Assembly: GCA_963668535.1 (NCBI GenBank)
Contig: OY764867.1
Location: 1,240,001 to 1,304,000 of the forward strand
Reading direction: 5' to 3'
DNA from: F22 sp963668535
Lineage (GTDB): Bacteria > Bacteroidota > Bacteroidia > Bacteroidales > Bacteroidaceae
Length of the DNA: 64,000 nt
Position 1 is the stretch's first letter. Each line of letters opens with the position of its first letter. The notes below the pieces were generated by a model, which did not search any database, was not told the origin of the DNA, and was given only the letters and a program-made list of their open reading frames with translations. Shown piece after piece: positions 33,289-42,801 of the stretch. The position numbers were made by a program, and so were the translations under genes.

Positions 33289-34392
33289 ATGGCACTACAA
33301 TGTGGTATTGTCGGTTTACCAAACGTAGGTAAATCGACTCTATTTAACTGCCTAAGCAACGCGAAGGCACAATCTGCAAATTTCCCATTCTGTACTATTG
33401 AACCCAACGTAGGTGTAATTACTGTACCAGACGAACGCCTAAACGCACTTGCAGAAAAAGTCAATCCTCAACGCATCGTTCCCACAACGGTAGAAATTGT
33501 AGATATTGCAGGGCTTGTCAAAGGAGCCAGCAAAGGCGAGGGCCTAGGTAATAAGTTCTTAGCCAATATCCGAGAAACAGATGCTATTCTACACGTATTG
33601 CGCTGTTTTGACAACGATAATGTAGTCCATGTTGATGGTAGTGTAGACCCTATCCGCGATAAAGAAATTATCGACTACGAACTACAACTCAAAGACTTAG
33701 AAACCATTGAAAACCGCATCAAACGAGTGGAAAAACAAGCTCAAACAGGTGGTGATCAAAATGCGAAAGTACAATATAAAGTACTGAAAGCATATAAAGA
33801 AGTACTTGAAGCTGGTCATTCGGCTCGTGCTGTGCAATTTGACACGAAAGAAGAGATTGATGCAGCCAAAGAATTGTACTTACTAACAAGCAAACCAGTG
33901 ATGTATGTCTGCAACGTTGACGAAGCTAGTGCAGTCAATGGCAATGCTTATGTAGATCGTGTACGTGAAGTAGCTCAAGAAGAAGGAGCAGAAATCCTTG
34001 TTGTTGCCGCTCAAACAGAAAGTGAAATTGCTGAATTTGAGACTTACGAAGAACGCCAAATGTTCTTGGAAGAAATCGGATTGAAAGAATCTGGTGTAGC
34101 TCGATTGATTAAAGCCGCTTACCAACTACTCAACCTCAAGACTTATTTCACTTGTGGCGTACAAGAAGTGCGTGCATGGACATACGAAGATGGATGGAAA
34201 GCGCCACAATGTGCAGCAGTTATCCACACCGACTTTGAGAAAGGATTTATTCGTGCCGAAGTCATTAAATACAAAGACTTTATCGAACTAGGTAGCGAAG
34301 CAGCTGTCAAAGAAGCTGGTAAGCTGAGCGTAGAAGGTAAAGAATATGTTGTGGAAGACGGTGATATCATGCACTTCCGCTTCAATGTGTAA
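33289..34392 (+). CDS. ychF: Redox-regulated ATPase YchF (Obg family)
   Basis: A 367-residue OBG-type P-loop NTPase that binds ribosomes and prefers ATP. G1 is GLPNVGKSTLFNCL, G3 is VDIAGLVKGASKGEGLGNKF, and the switch I segment NFPFCTIEPNVG is characteristic. A coiled-coil insertion lies at about residues 125-205, and the C-terminal TGS domain begins near LKTYFTCGVQEVRAWTY. Length matches the family. It has its own promoter and precedes lgt by 46 bp, so the two may share a transcript. Confidence 0.97.
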   Translation: MALQCGIVGLPNVGKSTLFNCLSNAKAQSANFPFCTIEPNVGVITVPDERLNALAEKVNPQRIVPTTVEIVDIAGLVKGASKGEGLGNKFLANIRETDAILHVLRCFDNDNVVHVDGSVDPIRDKEIIDYELQLKDLETIENRIKRVEKQAQTGGDQNAKVQYKVLKAYKEVLEAGHSARAVQFDTKEEIDAAKELYLLTSKPVMYVCNVDEASAVNGNAYVDRVREVAQEEGAEILVVAAQTESEIAEFETYEERQMFLEEIGLKESGVARLIKAAYQLLNLKTYFTCGVQEVRAWTYEDGWKAPQCAAVIHTDFEKGFIRAEVIKYKDFIELGSEAAVKEAGKLSVEGKEYVVEDGDIMHFRFNV

Positions 34393-34438
34393 AAATCACT
34401 GGGGTGCCTTGTAGCAACCCATAATTAATACATGCAAT

Positions 34439-35293
34439 ATGGAAACACTATTTGTGCACTGGGATCCCAATCCCATTCTCTTTCATCTAGGACCGCTTAT
34501 CATACGTTGGTATGGCTTACTTTGGGTTATTGGATTGGCCCTAAGTTACTGGGTGATGCAGAAACAATACCGAATGCGTGGTCTTTCGGATGAAAAGTTT
34601 GAACCCCTCTTTTTATATGCCATGATAGGTATCGTCGGTGGCGCTCGTTTAGGGCATTGTCTTTTTTACGAACCGAACTATTACCTGACCGACATACATC
34701 ATTTTGTAGAGATGTTCTTACCGATCAAATTTGTAGCTCCAGGTTGGGGATGGGATTCTTGGAAAATGATTGGTTACGCGGGACTCGCTAGTCACGGTGG
34801 TACCCTAGGATTGATCATAGCACTAGCTCTATATTGCCGCAAAACGAAGCTTCACTACATGGACGTAGTCGACATGATTGCCGTAGCTACACCCATTACT
34901 GCTGGTTTCATCCGTACAGCCAATTTGATGAACTCAGAGATTGTAGGAAACGTCACTAAAGTGCCTTGGGCATTTGAATTTGTCCGTAGCTATCCTGGTG
35001 AGTATCGCCATCCAGCACAGTTATATGAAGCTTTGGCTTACTTTATACTCTTTGGTATCCAGTGGTGGATCATTAAGAAATACCAGAACAAATTACACCG
35101 TGGATTTATGTTTGGCTTCTGCTTAACCTATATCTTTGCGTTCCGATTCTTTATCGAATTCTTGAAAAAGAATCAAGAAGGTCTAGACCAAAATCTGCAT
35201 ATTTTGAATATGGGCCAACTATTGAGTATTCCGTTCATACTTATCGGACTGTATTGCATGTTCCGATTAGGCAAGAAAAAACAAGCAGCGTAA
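34439..35293 (+). CDS. lgt: Prolipoprotein diacylglyceryl transferase
   Basis: A 284-residue inner-membrane enzyme that transfers diacylglycerol to the lipobox Cys of prolipoproteins, the first step of lipoprotein maturation. GIVGGARLGHCLFYEP, GLASHGGTLGLI (essential His), FIRTANLMNSEIVG (essential Arg region) and RHPAQLYEALAYF are the conserved Lgt segments, spread over about seven membrane helices. SusD and both GH92 proteins in this window carry lipoboxes and would be substrates. Confidence 0.96.
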   Translation: METLFVHWDPNPILFHLGPLIIRWYGLLWVIGLALSYWVMQKQYRMRGLSDEKFEPLFLYAMIGIVGGARLGHCLFYEPNYYLTDIHHFVEMFLPIKFVAPGWGWDSWKMIGYAGLASHGGTLGLIIALALYCRKTKLHYMDVVDMIAVATPITAGFIRTANLMNSEIVGNVTKVPWAFEFVRSYPGEYRHPAQLYEALAYFILFGIQWWIIKKYQNKLHRGFMFGFCLTYIFAFRFFIEFLKKNQEGLDQNLHILNMGQLLSIPFILIGLYCMFRLGKKKQAA

Positions 35294-35313
35294 CCTCTGC
35301 ATATAATATAATT

Positions 35314-35350
35314 AAAGGGTATGTACATATTATTTGTACATACCCTTTTT
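35314..35350 (+). terminator. Terminator of lgt
   Basis: AAAGGGTATGTACA (35314-35327) pairs with TGTACATACCCTTT (35335-35348), with a 7-nt loop and a TTTTTGC tail. Confidence 0.88.
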
Positions 35351-35452
35351 GCAATCTACATACTGGATGAGTATACAAGCTAGTACGTTGCTCCATACAG
35401 ACTAATACTGTGCGCATAGGGTTAGGCATTCTTTCTCTAAAGCTTTACAGCC
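35351..35452. other. Intergenic DNA between the lgt terminator and the 66-bp palindrome
   Basis: About 100 bp with no credible ORF or hairpin. Two short ORFs overlapping the palindrome on opposite strands exist only because of its symmetry and are not genes. Confidence 0.4.
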
Positions 35453-35518
35453 TCGATTCAAACGTTTGGTCCCATCGATTCAAACGTTTGAATCGATGGG
35501 ACCAAACGTTTGAATCGA
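35453..35518. repeat. 66-bp perfect palindrome with three CAAACGTTTG cores
   Basis: The sequence from TCGATTCAAACG to CGTTTGAATCGA is its own reverse complement over all 66 bp, with no spacer at the centre. CAAACGTTTG occurs at 35459-35468, 35481-35490 and 35503-35512, with centres exactly 22 bp apart. The spacers GTCCCATCGATT and AATCGATGGGAC complete the symmetry. A C-G centre with CAA/TTG arms fits LacI-family operators. It lies about 235 bp upstream of the promoter for the phosphatase gene that heads the PUL. As RNA it could fold into a 32-bp hairpin. Confidence 0.8.
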
Positions 35519-35752
35519 CACACGCAAAGGATAGAAATAGAAGTTTGCAGCTGTTGAGCATAAAATCACAGCCGATAAACAATAATAGCAGAGAGTAAAG
35601 AACTAGAATATTCAGTAGTAAGTCCTCAGACGTATCATGACAATTAGTATATTTCTTTTCCAATTCTGGACAACAAACATGTTATTAAGCATATTTGCGC
35701 AAAACGACGATATTTATACGCAATAAGCGACACGTGGATAAAATAAGACCAG
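35519..35752. other. Intergenic DNA between the palindrome and the phosphatase promoter
   Basis: About 230 bp, AT-rich. It contains CATATTTG (35690-35697), a near match to the -7 element, in the context ATATTTGCGC that recurs 64 bp downstream at the main promoter. No credible ORF. Confidence 0.4.
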
Positions 35753-35760
35753 TATATTTG
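35753..35760 (+). promoter_or_regulatory. -7 element of the phosphodiesterase-phosphatase gene
   Basis: TATATTTG, 63 bp before the ATG. No TTG at the -33 position was found. A weaker CATTTTTG at 35794-35801 is an alternative closer to the start. Confidence 0.5.
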
Positions 35761-35823
35761 CGCTGTTCCGAAATGAAAAGAAGCTGATTCTTTCATTTTT
35801 GCACCCCTTAAATTTAAGATAAA

Positions 35824-37770
35824 ATGAAACATACCAAACTTGTTATTTTGGTCATAGCAATTTGGACATTCAGTCTAACAAGTTATGCACAGCAACCTAT
35901 TTTAATCAATTCCCACAATGACTACTTGCAAGAAGTTCCATTCTACGAGGCGTATTCTAGACATATCTATTCTATAGAAGCAGATATTTTTAAGGGAAAA
36001 GACAACCAGCTACAGGTTGCTCATACTGCAAAAAACATCACATCCAATTGTACATTTGAGGCCCTATACTTGCAGCCTATACTCAAAGCGTATCAATTGC
36101 ATAACAACTTCCCTTGGAAAAACCACAAGGATAAAATGCAGCTACTCATTGATATCAAAAGCAGCTGTAAACCAACAATAAACAGTCTGGTCAAGACACT
36201 CAAAAAACATCCTGATGTATTCAATAACCATGTGAATCCTTTTGCAGTAAAGGTGGTCATCACAGGAAATACTCCCTCTCCAGAGACCTTCTCTACATAT
36301 CCTGATTTCATCTTTTTTGATGGTGATCTAGACACCCAATACAGTGACTCGGAGTTAAAAAGAATTGCTTTCTTTAGTGATGATTTTACGCAATACACAT
36401 CTTGGAATGGAAAGGGAGGTCTTAAAGAGCACGAACTAAAAAAGATTATCCGAAGAATCCATGCTGCACACAAACTGCATAAACCGATTCGATTTTGGAA
36501 CACACCTGATGGGGTGACTGCATGGAATACTTTACACAACATTGGGGTTGATATTATCAATACAGATGAACCGACAGAATGCGCTGCGTTTTTTGAGCAT
36601 CGCGATCGTAAAAGATACTCATTGGCCCTTGAAAACAATTCTGCAGACTCAATAGCTAGAGCCACCAGATTGGACAAAGAAACAGCAAGTTTTAGAGGGT
36701 TCAATCAAAACAAACAATTTCTAGCCAAAGGAGTCGAAGTGTACCACCCTAGCTATACATCCGACGGCCTAGCTAAAAAAGCAAAGAATGTGATTTTATT
36801 GATTGGTGATGGTATGGGCTTGGCTCAAGTATGCGCTGCATATACTGTCAATGGAGATTTGAATGTATTTCAAATGAAGAATATCGGCTTCATTAAAACT
36901 TTTGCTAGAGACTATTACACAACAGATTCTGCAGCGGGTGGAAGTGCGCTAGCAACTGGAGTCAAAACCAACAACCGATACATCAGTGCAAATCCTAATG
37001 GAAGCATCAATCCTACGCTCTGTGAGGTATTGCATCAGGACGGAGTGAAATGTGGGGTTGTGACAACGAGCAATATTGCCGATGCTACACCTGCTACTTT
37101 TTATGGACACACGACAGAACGAGACAACGCAGATGAAATCACTAGCTGGTTAACTCATGGTACCCTCGATTTACTGTGTGGTTCGGGCATGGATGTCTTG
37201 ACCAAACGGGAAGATGGTCTTGATCTTATGGCAGCATTGAAAAAACAATATCTCGTCACAACAGATATTGATTCTATTGATACAACACAACAGAAAACGA
37301 TTTGTATTGCACAAGAATTTAACGAAGGAACCAATGCTGAAACCATCGATTTATTGAAAGCAATCACAACAAAATCAATCAACAAGTTAAACCATGAGAA
37401 TCAATCAGGCTTCTTCTTGATGGTTGAAGGGGGAAAAATAGACTGGGCTGGCCATGCAAACACACTACCCGCATCTATCTTAGAGAATCTAAATTTTGAT
37501 GCGGCTGTAGCAGCGGCTATCCAATTTGCAGATGAAGATGGTGAAACGCTAGTTGTTGTCACAGCAGATCATGAAACTGGTGGACTAAGCATTGTAGATG
37601 GAAACACAGAAAAACACGAAATAGTAGGATCGTACATGACCCATGATCACACTCCTATTATGGTACCAATCTATGCATATGGCCCTGGTTCACAGAATTT
37701 CACTGGAGTGTATCAAAACACACAAGTCTTTGATAAAATTCTGGAATGCATGAACGATACGACAAAATAA
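35824..37770 (+). CDS. GDPD-like phosphodiesterase fused to alkaline phosphatase
   Basis: A 648-residue exported protein with a signal peptide at 1-22 (MKHTKLVILVIAIWTFSLTS, then YA). Residues about 25-260 resemble the TIM-barrel glycerophosphodiester phosphodiesterase/PLC-like group (INSHNDYLQEVPFYEAY, EADIF, INTDEP). Residues about 315-640 are an alkaline phosphatase: LLIGDGMGLAQ (Asp329), TTDSAAGGSALATG with the nucleophile Ser369, MVEGGKIDWAGHAN, VTADHETGGL (Asp582, His583) and MTHDHTPIMVP. The product could hydrolyse a phosphodiester and then the released monoester in the periplasm. It ends 80 bp before susC on the same strand, with no clear terminator between, so it may head the PUL transcript. 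Confidence 0.88.
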   Translation: MKHTKLVILVIAIWTFSLTSYAQQPILINSHNDYLQEVPFYEAYSRHIYSIEADIFKGKDNQLQVAHTAKNITSNCTFEALYLQPILKAYQLHNNFPWKNHKDKMQLLIDIKSSCKPTINSLVKTLKKHPDVFNNHVNPFAVKVVITGNTPSPETFSTYPDFIFFDGDLDTQYSDSELKRIAFFSDDFTQYTSWNGKGGLKEHELKKIIRRIHAAHKLHKPIRFWNTPDGVTAWNTLHNIGVDIINTDEPTECAAFFEHRDRKRYSLALENNSADSIARATRLDKETASFRGFNQNKQFLAKGVEVYHPSYTSDGLAKKAKNVILLIGDGMGLAQVCAAYTVNGDLNVFQMKNIGFIKTFARDYYTTDSAAGGSALATGVKTNNRYISANPNGSINPTLCEVLHQDGVKCGVVTTSNIADATPATFYGHTTERDNADEITSWLTHGTLDLLCGSGMDVLTKREDGLDLMAALKKQYLVTTDIDSIDTTQQKTICIAQEFNEGTNAETIDLLKAITTKSINKLNHENQSGFFLMVEGGKIDWAGHANTLPASILENLNFDAAVAAAIQFADEDGETLVVVTADHETGGLSIVDGNTEKHEIVGSYMTHDHTPIMVPIYAYGPGSQNFTGVYQNTQVFDKILECMNDTTK

Positions 37771-37850
37771 GACCTTATGATATTCTTTTGATGTAGAACC
37801 CGATAAAAAAAGCAATTTATTATTAACCTGATTTTTAATACTAGTAAACT

Positions 37851-40800
37851 ATGAGTACCAAACTTAAACTACTCAGTGTAACTGCTATGGCCCTCGGATA
37901 TTCTTTGATATCCCCTCAATTTGCTATAGCTAATGCTGACAATCCTCCAGCAACGACAAAAGTCAGTGCTGTTCAACAAAACAAACACACCATCTCGGGA
38001 GTTGTTGTAGATGAAAAGAATCTACCAATCATTGGTGCAACGATTCAGGTTGTTGGCCAAAATAACCCAGCAACAATCACAAACATAGATGGTCAATTTA
38101 CTCTATCTGTTCCTACCAACGCACAAATTGAGATTTCATACATGGGATATATCTCTCAAAAGCTAGTAGTGGGCAATAAAACATCATTCCGTGTAGTCAT
38201 GCAGGAAGACAACCATGTACTCAACGAAGTTGTTGTTGTGGGATATGGAGAGATGAAAAAGGGTGATTTGTCTGCTGCTGTTGCCACAGTAGGTGATATG
38301 GACAAATTGCAGAAAAGACCAGTATCAAATGTAGGACAGATGCTACAAGGACAAGTTGCGGGTGTGACAGTTGTCTCTAATGGTGGACATACTGGCTCTG
38401 AACCAACAATTACCATCCGTGGTATGGGATCTCCCAATGGAGAAACACCACTGTATGTAGTAGATGGCGTGCCAGGTGCATCATTCAACATCAGCGACGT
38501 GGAATCAATCACAGTGCTTAAAGATGCGGCATCAGCTGCTATCTATGGAGCGTATGCAGGATCTGCGGGAGTCATATTGGTCACTACTAAGCAAGCACAA
38601 AGTGGTCGACCTAGAATTGAATACAATGGAGTAATGGGGATCTCTACAGCTACAAACCTTCCTCAATCACTCACGTGGGAAGAAGAACGTAAAGTGCGTG
38701 AGGCTGCTTATGCAGATGCGGGCGAAAGTCTACCTGTAGGTTGGGCACGTATCAGTGAAGACCCAGTCTATGGACATACAAATACCAATTGGATGGATGC
38801 GATCTTCAGAACGGCTGTTTTACACCGTCACAATGTCGCAATTTCAGGAGGAAATGATGAAATCTCAAACCGCCTATCTTTGGAGTACAACAACCAAGAA
38901 GGAACTTTGGTGAATACATACAATCGAAAGATCATTGCTCGATTAAATTCTAAATGGAATATATCTAAGCATGTACGCATCCGTGAAGATTTGAGTTGGA
39001 AAGACCAAAAGGTAAGAGATGCCAATACAACAAGTGCCGAATCTGGTGCTATCTTGTCGGCACTGATGATGCCTCGCAACGTCTTTGTGTATGATAAAGA
39101 TGGATCATATAGTGGTACTGTTCCAGCAACTGCTGATTATATCGATAAATATGGAGACAACTATTCCAACATACACGGAGATGCTATAAACCCAATTAGA
39201 ACCTTGAATGATGCCTATAATGACAATCATTTGTCGACGTTCACTTCTTCAACGTTCTTGGATATCATAGAACCTTTTAAAGGATTCAACTTTACATCAC
39301 GCTTTACATACAAGCAAAACAATTATTTCCAACGCTATTTCTATACACGTCGTCTAGAAGCTGGTAAACCATCGGACAACAATGGACTTTCTTACGATAG
39401 CTATAGAGAACCTGAATGGAGTTGGGAAAATACGGCAACATACCAACGTCGTTTTGGAGATCACAACATCAACTTGATGGCATCTACAACCTCCAACGAA
39501 TATCAGTATAGACAATTCTCTGCCAGTGCACAGAATTTCTCAAGTGAAGAACCATCTCGTGTGTACTTCAGTCAAGCAGGCAAAGTAGACAACCCAGAGG
39601 ATACTTACTACAAAGACAGAAATTTCTCGATGGTTGGACGTGTATCATATAGTTATGCCAATCGTTATTTCTTCACAGCGTCTATGCGTCGAGATTATGC
39701 AGGCAGACTTCCTAAGAATCACAAATATGGTGATTTCCCATCAGTAACAGGTGCATGGAAAATAACTTCTGAACCATGGATGCCTAAATCAGACAAAATC
39801 AATCTTATCAAGCTACGTGCTAGTTGGGGTAAGATCGGTAACTTAGGTTCTATCAGCTACGGATATGGCATGCCTACGTTGGCTAGCCGTATGATTGGCT
39901 CGGATGTAGGTGGACAAGTGGGGGCAACAAGTCCAATCACTTATGGTACATACTTGTCAACTGGTTACAATCCAAATTTGACTTGGGAAACATCTGAACA
40001 AATCGATTTAGGTCTGGACTTATTGCTTTTCAATAAGCGCTTGGACATGTCATTTGACTACTTTAATAAGAATACAAAAGGACTTATTAAAAGCCAAGAC
40101 ACCAACTGGCCATCAACAATTGGTATATCCCCTATGCTTGTCAATGACGGTGTGATAAACAACCGTGGTGTTGAAATTTCTGCTAATTGGAAAGATAGAA
40201 TAGGTAAAGATTTCACTTATTATGTAGGTGGCAACCTATCTACCCTTCGTAATAGAGTGACCAATATCGGTAGTGCAGATAACTTTGGCAATAAACCAGT
40301 ATGGACTTCAGGAGCCACATACAAGAATTTGGAACCATATCGCACAAAAGAAGGTTCACCTCTTTACTCTTTCTATTTGATTAAAAATGATGGGGTATTC
40401 CAAACAGATGAAGAAGCTCAAGCATATGTGAACAAAAATGGTACAATGATTCAACCTAATGCAAAGGCTGGAGATTTGAAATTTATTGATAATGATGGAG
40501 ATGGCTCAATCGGTAGTGGTGATAAGGTATACATGGGTAACTCTATGCCAGACCTTACTTATACTCTTAACGCTGGATTCACATGGAAAAAAATCTCATT
40601 CGCATTGATGCTTCAAGGTGTAAGTGGAGTAAATTTATTCAACGCATATAAATACTCTACACTCAACGAGTCACTTAGTAGTTTCAACCGATCAAGAGAA
40701 ATTCTAAAAGCCTTGAACGGGGTTAGTGCAGACGTGCCACGTATCACCATGTCAGATCCAAATAACAACTTTGGTACAGAGTCTGACTTCTACCTTGAAA

Positions 40801-41039
40801 GTGGTGACTTCTTACGCATCAAGAATGTTTCTTTGTCATATGACGTTACAGATTACTTGCAAAAGTTGTCCTATTTCAAAGACAGAAATAGCTCTTGCGA
40901 CATCACATTTAGCTGTGAAAATCTAGCTACATTTACTGATTACTCAGGTATAGATCCTGAAGTTGGTGGAGTTGGTTTGGATGCTGGACAATACCCAGTT
41001 TCTAGAACATATTCAGTAGCAATCAAACTAATTTTCTAA
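37851..41039 (+). CDS. SusC/RagA family TonB-dependent outer-membrane transporter
   Basis: A 1062-residue TonB-dependent transporter. After the signal sequence comes a CarboxypepD-regulatory-like domain (about 48-125; ISGVVVDEKNLPIIGATIQV), the characteristic VLNEVVVVGYGEMKKGDLSA junction, the plug domain (VGQMLQGQVAGVTV, ITIRGMGSPNGETPLYVVDG), and a 22-strand barrel ending in YSVAIKLIF with a terminal aromatic residue. With SusD it imports oligosaccharides. susD starts 12 bp downstream. The neighbouring GH92 and GH125 enzymes point to alpha-mannosidic glycans as cargo (inference). I found no convincing -7 element in the 80 bp upstream. Confidence 0.96.
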   Translation: MSTKLKLLSVTAMALGYSLISPQFAIANADNPPATTKVSAVQQNKHTISGVVVDEKNLPIIGATIQVVGQNNPATITNIDGQFTLSVPTNAQIEISYMGYISQKLVVGNKTSFRVVMQEDNHVLNEVVVVGYGEMKKGDLSAAVATVGDMDKLQKRPVSNVGQMLQGQVAGVTVVSNGGHTGSEPTITIRGMGSPNGETPLYVVDGVPGASFNISDVESITVLKDAASAAIYGAYAGSAGVILVTTKQAQSGRPRIEYNGVMGISTATNLPQSLTWEEERKVREAAYADAGESLPVGWARISEDPVYGHTNTNWMDAIFRTAVLHRHNVAISGGNDEISNRLSLEYNNQEGTLVNTYNRKIIARLNSKWNISKHVRIREDLSWKDQKVRDANTTSAESGAILSALMMPRNVFVYDKDGSYSGTVPATADYIDKYGDNYSNIHGDAINPIRTLNDAYNDNHLSTFTSSTFLDIIEPFKGFNFTSRFTYKQNNYFQRYFYTRRLEAGKPSDNNGLSYDSYREPEWSWENTATYQRRFGDHNINLMASTTSNEYQYRQFSASAQNFSSEEPSRVYFSQAGKVDNPEDTYYKDRNFSMVGRVSYSYANRYFFTASMRRDYAGRLPKNHKYGDFPSVTGAWKITSEPWMPKSDKINLIKLRASWGKIGNLGSISYGYGMPTLASRMIGSDVGGQVGATSPITYGTYLSTGYNPNLTWETSEQIDLGLDLLLFNKRLDMSFDYFNKNTKGLIKSQDTNWPSTIGISPMLVNDGVINNRGVEISANWKDRIGKDFTYYVGGNLSTLRNRVTNIGSADNFGNKPVWTSGATYKNLEPYRTKEGSPLYSFYLIKNDGVFQTDEEAQAYVNKNGTMIQPNAKAGDLKFIDNDGDGSIGSGDKVYMGNSMPDLTYTLNAGFTWKKISFALMLQGVSGVNLFNAYKYSTLNESLSSFNRSREILKALNGVSADVPRITMSDPNNNFGTESDFYLESGDFLRIKNVSLSYDVTDYLQKLSYFKDRNSSCDITFSCENLATFTDYSGIDPEVGGVGLDAGQYPVSRTYSVAIKLIF

Positions 41040-41051
41040 ATACTAGACATC

Positions 41052-42764
41052 ATGAAGATAAACAAAAAAATATGCTTTGTAGCGGTTGCTAGTCTATTCT
41101 TATCATCTTGTACAGATGGTTGGCTAGATACTGTCAATGAAGGGAAAGCTACAGAAGAGAATTTTTGGAAAACAGATCAAGACTACATAGATGCGTCAGC
41201 CAGCCTATACGTAAGTCTTGGACTTGAAGAGACCTGGGGACGAAACCTGTTTTGGGAACAGGGTGCAAGTGATGATATTTTCTTCTCACGTACAAGAGGA
41301 TCATCTCAGATGAATCTGGCCAACCTTCATATGGATGGCTCTACTGAAGGAAGCATCAAAAGTATTTACAACGAGATGTACACAACGATGGCTGTTGCCA
41401 ATAACATCATCTACCATGTGTTGCAAATAGATGAAAACTTGCGTTCAGATGTTGTAAAACGGACACTTGGAGAAGCTTATTTCATGCGCGCATTCTCTCA
41501 TTTCATGATTGCATATAGATATGGTCGTGTAGATAATGGTGTACCTTATGTACGATATGAAGACTTTACAGATCTTAATAGCCAACAAACGCAAATTCCA
41601 ACTCAAAAAGCAACTGTAATGGAAAATTATCAAGCCATTGTGGAAGATTTGCAGTTGGCAGCAGACAATTTGCCTTGGTTTACTGAGTATGATGCGGCCA
41701 ACTATGGCAGACCTTCTAAAGATGCGGCTTATGGCTATATGGTAAAGACCTATGCCTACTGGGCACAATATGATGCAAGCAAATGGAATAACATTCCAGA
41801 TCTTGTAGACAAAGTTGAAACAGAAGGTGGTCGTGGCTTATTGAACAACTTTGCTGATGTTTTCACTATTGATAATAACTGGAGCAAAGAATATATCTGG
41901 TCTGTCAACTCATCTGGTAGCAACTATGCTGGTAGTATATTCCCTGGAATAGTACTAGACAACAAAGGTTGGGGAGCATTCAACGGTTGGGGTAACTTTA
42001 AACCAACTCTAGAATTGTGGGCAGAATATGATAATAATGATACTCGACGTAGTGCTACAATCATGGAATATGGAGATGAATTTACTTATTTTGGTACCAA
42101 TAAGGAATTCTATTCTACAGCCGATAATGAATGTGGCTTCCACTTCAAAAAATACATGGAGCCATTCGCATACGGTACTTTAGACAGCAATGGCGTAGGT
42201 ATTGGCAATATTCATGTATCAAGCAATGGAAACAGACCAACAACGGATCTTAACTTACCTCTTATGCGATTTGCAGAGCTATTGCTTTTCAAAGCAGAAG
42301 CCTATATTATGCAAGGTAAACCTGCACTAGCAGCTGGACCTTTGAATCGAATTGCAACACGAGCTGGTGAGTCACGTAATTATGTATCGCCTAACATGAT
42401 CGATTTGATGCACGAAAGAAGATGCGAATTGGCATGTGAATTTACTGATCGTTTGATGGACTTGAAACGTTGGGCAGCTTCAGGTAATGAAGACTGGAAC
42501 CTTGATGCTCTAGCTAAGATTAAAACAGCTAAACACGGTATCAAACATGTCGATCGTTCAGATCCTGAATCTGCAATCGATACTGTCAATGGAGAAAGTA
42601 TGGAAATCAATGGCAAAACTTATAATGGTGTAATTGTATTGACCAATATGGGTGCCAAAGACTATGTACCAGATGGTACTTATAGCGTATTGCCATACGA
42701 AATCAACCAAGTGATAAAATCAAACGGTGTACTAAAGCAAAATCCTGGATACGCTTCTAAATAA
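41052..42764 (+). CDS. SusD/RagB family glycan-binding lipoprotein
   Basis: A 570-residue outer-membrane lipoprotein. The lipobox is LFLSSC with Cys near residue 20, followed by TDGWLDTVNEGKATEENFW, the usual SusD opening. The N-terminal TPR-like domain contains LGEAYFMRAFSHFMIAYRYG; the C-terminal RagB/SusD part contains LPLMRFAELLLFKAEAYIMQ and ELACEFTDRLMDLKRW. It caps the SusC channel and captures glycan at the surface. It is 12 bp after susC; a hairpin at 42802-42837 follows. Confidence 0.96.
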   Translation: MKINKKICFVAVASLFLSSCTDGWLDTVNEGKATEENFWKTDQDYIDASASLYVSLGLEETWGRNLFWEQGASDDIFFSRTRGSSQMNLANLHMDGSTEGSIKSIYNEMYTTMAVANNIIYHVLQIDENLRSDVVKRTLGEAYFMRAFSHFMIAYRYGRVDNGVPYVRYEDFTDLNSQQTQIPTQKATVMENYQAIVEDLQLAADNLPWFTEYDAANYGRPSKDAAYGYMVKTYAYWAQYDASKWNNIPDLVDKVETEGGRGLLNNFADVFTIDNNWSKEYIWSVNSSGSNYAGSIFPGIVLDNKGWGAFNGWGNFKPTLELWAEYDNNDTRRSATIMEYGDEFTYFGTNKEFYSTADNECGFHFKKYMEPFAYGTLDSNGVGIGNIHVSSNGNRPTTDLNLPLMRFAELLLFKAEAYIMQGKPALAAGPLNRIATRAGESRNYVSPNMIDLMHERRCELACEFTDRLMDLKRWAASGNEDWNLDALAKIKTAKHGIKHVDRSDPESAIDTVNGESMEINGKTYNGVIVLTNMGAKDYVPDGTYSVLPYEINQVIKSNGVLKQNPGYASK

Positions 42765-42801
42765 AGCGTAACCGTAATAGGAAATTGCTATATGAAGACA
42801 C

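Noticed and set aside
35410..35663. Two opposing ORFs over the 66-bp palindrome
   Set aside because: Their shared peptide arises because the palindrome reads the same on both strands. Neither has a start signal or family resemblance.
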